From Candidatus Palauibacter soopunensis (GTDB lineage: Bacteria > Gemmatimonadota > Gemmatimonadetes > Palauibacterales > Palauibacteraceae), in the NCBI RefSeq assembly GCF_947581735.1, contig NZ_CANPVT010000052.1:124001-188000 (forward strand): 64,000 nucleotides of DNA, given 5' to 3'. Shown here one piece after another: positions 59,981-64,000 of the stretch (position 1 is the stretch's first letter; each line of letters opens with the position of its first letter). Under the pieces are notes generated by a model. The model had not been told where the DNA came from and ran no database searches. It was given only the letters and a program-made list of their open reading frames with translations. Position numbers and translations under genes: made by a program.

Positions 59981-62900
59981 TCAGGAGACGAGCTCGACCG
60001 TCTCGTCGGCCGGATCCACCGGGGCGAGTCCCAGACGTTCCAGCTCGCGGTTCACCGCGGCCAACTCCACGCGCCATACCTCGTCGAGTCGCGTCGTGTA
60101 GCCCTCGAGTTCGGCCACCATGATCTCGAACACCTCGTACATGCCGCTCCCGGGCCGGCCATCGCCCCGCTCCGACATCGAGAGCAGGTTCGCGAGCCGG
60201 TTGTTCACCCGGATCGGGAAGTTCAGCGGATCCTGGTTGCTGCGGTTCCGCACCTGGTAGATGTCGCCCTCCACCGCGGAAGCCGCCGTTCGCAGGGCCT
60301 CCGCCGCTTCCGCGAGCGCGGCGTCGTCCGAGGCTTCAAGCCGGTCGTCGAGTTGCGACTTCACGCGCCGGATCGCGATCACGGCCGAGTTCGCCTCGTC
60401 CACCCGCGCCCGGATCCGCATCCCGAACTCGAACTGCTCCTGCAGATCGGCGTCCGTCACGTCCTCGATCCACGGGTGCCGGGCGACCTCGACCTCCGTC
60501 GCTTGCACGTCGCCGTCCGCGGTCAGCCGCACCGTGTACGTCCCCGGCGGCACGGCGGGCGACATCGTACGCACGCCCCACAGGATCATGCCGGGGAAGG
60601 TCGCGGCGGGCGCGGTCCGCAGATCCCACTGCAGCATGTTGAGCCCCGCTTCGGCCGGCATCGAAGGTCCGGCCCAGCGGTCGCGGGCCGGGGTCGGCGG
60701 CGCCTCTCCCTCCACGGCCGTCGAATCTTCCTCCGCGGCCGGGTCCGGAGGCGCGGCCGGCTCGTAGGTGCGCAGCACGGCGCCCGATGCGTCGAGAATC
60801 TCGAGCCGGGCCTCCTCCGGCGCCTCCCGGAACCACCAGGACAGCGTCACGCCGTTGGCGGAGCGGTACGCGGTGGCCGGATCGAACAGCGCGACCGCCT
60901 CCTCCGTCAGCCCGGGGCGCGCCTGACGCAGCGGCGCGAGGTTGTCGAGCACCCAGAACCCGCGGCCGTGGCTCGCGATCGCCAGTTCGTTGTGCTCCAC
61001 GATGACGTCCGAGACCGGCAGGTCCGGGAACCCCGGGTTCAACGCCTGCCAGTTCGCCCCGTCGTCGTACGACACGTACATGCCGTGCTGCGTCCCGGCG
61101 TACAGCAACCCCTCCCGGTTCGGGTCCTCGCGCACCGCGTGCACGTAGGCGTCATCGCGGATCCCGTCCACGATCTTCGTCCACGTCCTCCCGTAGTCGT
61201 CCGTCTTCCAGATGTAGGGCGAGACGTCGTTGAGGAGCGGCTTCCGCACGGAGACGTACGCACGACCCGCCTCGAACGCCGACGCGTCGATCTGACTCAC
61301 GCGGCCGAAGTCCGGCATGTCCGGCGGCGTCACGTTCGTCCACGTCGCGCCGCCGTCGCGCGTCACGTGTACGAGGCCGTCGTCCGACCCCGTCCAGATC
61401 ACGTCGATGTCCACCTTGCCCGGCCCGACCGAGAAGATCGTCGCATAGACCTCCGGCCCGTTCATGTCCCCGGTGATCGGTCCGCCGGAATGGCCCAGCG
61501 TCATGGGGTCGGCGCGGGTGAGGTCGCCGCTGATCGCCTCCCAGTCGTCGCCCCCGTTCGTCGTCCTCCAGAGCCGGTTCGACGATGTGTAGAGAACGTT
61601 CGGGTCGATGGGGGAGAAGATGATGGGGAACGTCCACTGCCAGCGCTCCACCATCTCGCTCGCGGGCTCGCCCGAGTAGAACCAGGGATAGGGATTCACC
61701 TCTCGCGACGTGCCGAGGCGGCGGTTGTAGCGGTCGAGGTAGCGTCCGTTGTTCGTTCCCGAGAAGAAGACGTCGATATCCTTCGGGTCCGGCGCGATGT
61801 AGCCCGGTTCCCCGCCCCCGGCGCGGTACGCGACCTCCATCGAACCCTCGGTGATGCTCGCGGGCTGCCCGCCGCCGAACCCGGGCGCCTCGCCGAAGCC
61901 GAACCGGTTCGCGTTCCAGGCCGAGGGCAGGCACAGCGTACTGTTGTCCTGCTGCGAACCGCAGACGTGGAAGGGCACGTGGGCCGTCGCTACGCCGTGG
62001 TAGAACTGGGCGGTCGAGAACTCCTGGTCCGTCCAGTGCTGCCCCGTGTCGAAGCTGACCGCGCCGCCGCCGTCGTTGGCCACGATGAGGTGCGCGGGAT
62101 CCTCCGGGCTGATCCAGAAGTCGTGGAAGTCCCCGTGCGTCCCGTTGTTGATGACCTCGTAGGTCTCGCCTCCATCGATCGAGTGGAAGAGCGAGGTGTT
62201 CTGCACGTACACGACGTCGGGGTCGTGGTGGTCGGCGAACACGTGCGTGTAGTAGAAGGCGCGCTGCCGGATGCGGCGTTCATCGTTCACCAACTCCCAC
62301 GTGTCGCCGCCGTTGTCGCTGCGGAACAGCCCCCCGTCCGCGTGCTCGAACATGGCGTACACGCGCTCCGAATCCGCGCTCGAGACCGCCAGCCCGATCT
62401 TCCCCACGACCCCCGACTCCGGCATGCCGGGGTTCCGGGTGATCTCCGTCCACGTGTCGCCCCCGTCGGTGCTCTTGAACATCCCGCTTCCGGGCCCCCC
62501 GGAGGACATCGTGTATTCCTTGCGGAAGGCCTCCCACAGCGCCACGTAGATCACGTCCGGGTTGTTGCGGTCGAGGGCGATGTCCACGGCGCCCGTGCGC
62601 TCGTCGCGGAAGAGGATGCGCTCCCACGTATCGCCCCCATCCGTGCTCCGGAAGAGGCCGCGCTCCTCGCTCGGCACGCTGTATTTCCCGAACGACGCGA
62701 CATAGACGATGTTCGGATCCGTGGGATGGATGCGAATGTTCGCGATGGCGTCGGATTCGGAGAAGCCAACGTGCTCCCACGTCTCGCCCGCGTCCCGGCT
62801 CCGGTACACGCCGTCCCCCGGCATGATGTTGCCGCGGATGCAGGTCTCGCCCATGCCGATGAAGACGAGGTCCGGATCGGTCTCGGAAACGGCGACCGCC

Positions 62901-63223
62901 CCGACCGACGCCGACGTGATCTTGAAGTCCGTGACCGGGAACCAGTTCTCGCCCCCGTCCGTCGTCTTCCACAGTCCCCCTCCGGTGGCGCCGAAGTAGC
63001 CCTCCAGCGGACGCCCCACGACCCCGCTCGTAGCGATGGAACGCCCGCCCCGGTCGGGACCCAGGTTGCGCCAGCGGTATCCCGCCAGGAACGCGGAATC
63101 GAGCGTCACCGCCCCGGGGGCGGCCTCCTGCGCCTCCAGCGGGACGGGGCCGCCGGGACCGGCGAACGGTATGAGGAGAGAGAGTGCCAGCGGTGAAGAG
63201 AACAGACGCGGGATGCGGTTCAT
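59981..63223 (-). CDS. exported VPS10/sortilin-like Asp-box beta-propeller protein
   Basis: 1,080 residues starting at ATG 63223; hydrophobic signal (LALSLLIPFAGP) near the N-terminus. At least ten Asp-box motifs of the SxDxGxTW type recur (KTTDGGENW, RSRDAGETW, RSTDGGDTW, KSTDGGDTW, SIDGGETY, TTNGGDDW, TRDGGATW, TDDYGRTW, SYDDGANW), building a large propeller. The C-terminal 300 residues form an Ig-like then a helical part. Members are annotated as glycosyl hydrolase or sortilin-like; enzyme activity is not shown. This long class is common in Gemmatimonadota and Bacteroidota-like genomes by my recollection. Confidence 0.88.
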   Translation of the reverse strand: MNRIPRLFSSPLALSLLIPFAGPGGPVPLEAQEAAPGAVTLDSAFLAGYRWRNLGPDRGGRSIATSGVVGRPLEGYFGATGGGLWKTTDGGENWFPVTDFKITSASVGAVAVSETDPDLVFIGMGETCIRGNIMPGDGVYRSRDAGETWEHVGFSESDAIANIRIHPTDPNIVYVASFGKYSVPSEERGLFRSTDGGDTWERILFRDERTGAVDIALDRNNPDVIYVALWEAFRKEYTMSSGGPGSGMFKSTDGGDTWTEITRNPGMPESGVVGKIGLAVSSADSERVYAMFEHADGGLFRSDNGGDTWELVNDERRIRQRAFYYTHVFADHHDPDVVYVQNTSLFHSIDGGETYEVINNGTHGDFHDFWISPEDPAHLIVANDGGGAVSFDTGQHWTDQEFSTAQFYHGVATAHVPFHVCGSQQDNSTLCLPSAWNANRFGFGEAPGFGGGQPASITEGSMEVAYRAGGGEPGYIAPDPKDIDVFFSGTNNGRYLDRYNRRLGTSREVNPYPWFYSGEPASEMVERWQWTFPIIFSPIDPNVLYTSSNRLWRTTNGGDDWEAISGDLTRADPMTLGHSGGPITGDMNGPEVYATIFSVGPGKVDIDVIWTGSDDGLVHVTRDGGATWTNVTPPDMPDFGRVSQIDASAFEAGRAYVSVRKPLLNDVSPYIWKTDDYGRTWTKIVDGIRDDAYVHAVREDPNREGLLYAGTQHGMYVSYDDGANWQALNPGFPDLPVSDVIVEHNELAIASHGRGFWVLDNLAPLRQARPGLTEEAVALFDPATAYRSANGVTLSWWFREAPEEARLEILDASGAVLRTYEPAAPPDPAAEEDSTAVEGEAPPTPARDRWAGPSMPAEAGLNMLQWDLRTAPAATFPGMILWGVRTMSPAVPPGTYTVRLTADGDVQATEVEVARHPWIEDVTDADLQEQFEFGMRIRARVDEANSAVIAIRRVKSQLDDRLEASDDAALAEAAEALRTAASAVEGDIYQVRNRSNQDPLNFPIRVNNRLANLLSMSERGDGRPGSGMYEVFEIMVAELEGYTTRLDEVWRVELAAVNRELERLGLAPVDPADETVELVS

Positions 63224-63309
63224 GGCGTGGCTCCGGGGCGTAGTCGACGACGACGGTTGATCGTCCGTCGAAGATAGACGCCGCTTCGGGGGCAGCGGAA
63301 GGCGGCCCG

Positions 63310-63651
63310 TCAGCCTCCGTCCGAGCCATCCTCCGGCTGCGTCTCGCCCGTCTCTTCGGCGCTCCCGCACGTCACAATGATCTCCATGGGCGAGTAGATG
63401 CCGAGCGTGAGCGTCGAAACCAGCTGGTTCAGGAAGGAGATTTTTGTCTCTATGAGAGCCACGCCGTCCTCGCCGCACCCTGGCTCGGCGTCCACGGCGT
63501 CCGGCGCCACGAGACCGCCGGCCCAACTGTCCGCCCACTTGTCCTCGACCTTGCGGGGCCCGGGTTCAACGCCGGTCTTCACGACTGCATGGTAACTGGC
63601 GCAGCCCGCGGACAACGAGGCGGCGATGATCGTAGCGACGAGTCGGTTCAT
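63310..63651 (-). CDS. Bor/Iss-like lipoprotein
   Basis: 113 residues from the ATG at 63651 (a further ATG at 63684 has GAGGGG nearby). Signal LVATIIAASLSAGC with a lipobox-like cysteine. The mature part has SWAGGLVAPDAVDAEP, a cysteine (GCGEDG), then VALIETKISFLNQLVSTL, LGIYSPMEIIVTC. This follows the lambda Bor (PF06291) pattern (FVNGLLGFITLGIYTPLEA). Bor and Iss contribute to serum resistance in enterobacteria; here the role is unknown. A short acidic tail ends the protein. Divergent from pheA. Confidence 0.78.
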   Translation of the reverse strand: MNRLVATIIAASLSAGCASYHAVVKTGVEPGPRKVEDKWADSWAGGLVAPDAVDAEPGCGEDGVALIETKISFLNQLVSTLTLGIYSPMEIIVTCGSAEETGETQPEDGSDGG

Positions 63652-63776
63652 TGCAGCAGTACCTTTCCCTGCGGTTCGCGTCATGCGCCCCTCACGGGAA
63701 CCCGCTCCCCTTCCCTCCAAAGACGATCCAGGGGCGCACGGGTCACGCCGGCCTTGTGACCGGTGTACCTTGCCGG

Positions 63777-64000
63777 ATGAATGCGATGCGTGGTGGTGCG
63801 CGGAAGGTTGCCGCGGAGATCTGGGGAACGGGGAGCGGACGGACCAGGGTCGGCTACCTCGGGCCTCCCGGAACGTTCAGCGAGCAGGCGGCGCGGCGTT
63901 ACGATCCGATGGCGCGTCACGTGCCGTTCGGGGACATCGAGAGCGTCGTGCGTGCGGCGGAGGAAAAGGAGATCGACGAGGCGCTCGTCCCGCTGGAGAA
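63777..64000 (+). CDS. pheA: prephenate dehydratase, partial
   Basis: Opens at ATG 63777 and runs off the window. About 75 residues are visible, with TRVGYLGPPGTFSEQAARRY and DEALVPLEN, the start of the PDT domain that makes phenylpyruvate. The first 22 residues (MNAMRGGARKVAAEIWGTGS) are outside the usual domain and could mean a later start, such as the ATG at 63786, or a small N-terminal extension. A chorismate mutase domain is not seen upstream. The 125-nt gap to the Bor-like gene holds both promoters; I see no clear motif. Confidence 0.88.
   Translation, partial: MNAMRGGARKVAAEIWGTGSGRTRVGYLGPPGTFSEQAARRYDPMARHVPFGDIESVVRAAEEKEIDEALVPLE

Noticed and set aside
60353-63196. 947-residue plus frame opposite the Asp-box protein
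   Set aside because: Asp-box repeats on the minus strand are unmistakable; the plus frame is a GC artefact.

Overview
The window is 64 kb of very GC-rich, densely packed bacterial chromosome, mostly housekeeping genes. I infer a member of the Gemmatimonadota or a close relative. The reasons are the GC-rich codon use, a Minf_1886-type small protein, a large Asp-box beta-propeller exoprotein, a stand-alone lipoprotein resembling a TonB-receptor plug, and several secreted S9, N-terminal-nucleophile and Tat-exported proteins beside ordinary core genes. This is not proven, because no rRNA gene is present. I see no tRNA, rRNA, insertion sequence, prophage, integrase or CRISPR array. No stretch over about 300 bases lacks a gene.

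1-10112, minus strand: a convincing promoter with a perfect 18-bp Rex operator (10063-10080) precedes rex. Downstream, mostly in 4-nt stop/start overlaps, run a DnaQ-type exonuclease, thiolase, CPBP protease, 3-hydroxyacyl-CoA dehydrogenase, acyl-CoA dehydrogenase, glyA, two small conserved genes, nnr and thiL (cut by the window edge). This suggests NADH-sensing control of a short-chain acyl-CoA pathway.

10109-21161, minus strand: rsmE, HIT, mutS2, dnaG, zinc-ribbon coiled-coil protein, rsmD, coaD, pta (short form), a STAS protein, a fused RsbW-type kinase/SpoIIE-type phosphatase, and rsmA. 21360-25055, plus strand: a tkt-rpiB-tal pentose-phosphate cassette.

25045-32268, minus strand: a DUF2064-type nucleotidyl/glycosyltransferase, asparaginase II, obgE, dprA, hemW, hrcA and dnaJ. 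32302-40128, minus strand: rpmE, prfA, prmC, ylbF-like, CDP-alcohol phosphatidyltransferase, ino1, tmk, ctpA and the plug-like lipoprotein. The ino1/CDP-alcohol pair points to inositol phospholipid synthesis.

40286-63651: an accessory and exported-protein region. It holds two DinB-fold proteins, a lipoprotein metallopeptidase with Ig-like repeats, a penicillin acylase-family hydrolase, the divergent ku/ligD repair pair with an aminotransferase overlapping ligD, a glutaminyl cyclase-type lipoprotein, a Tat-exported spermidine dehydrogenase-like flavoprotein, an S9 peptidase, mtnA, a divergent MTHFR-fold protein, a Tat-exported aldo/keto reductase, the Asp-box exoprotein and a Bor-like lipoprotein. 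The window ends inside pheA.

Many genes start with GTG or TTG, and about seventeen neighbouring pairs share ATGA or GTGA junctions, so translational coupling is the rule. Long antisense reading frames opposite real genes are GC-driven artefacts and are left out.
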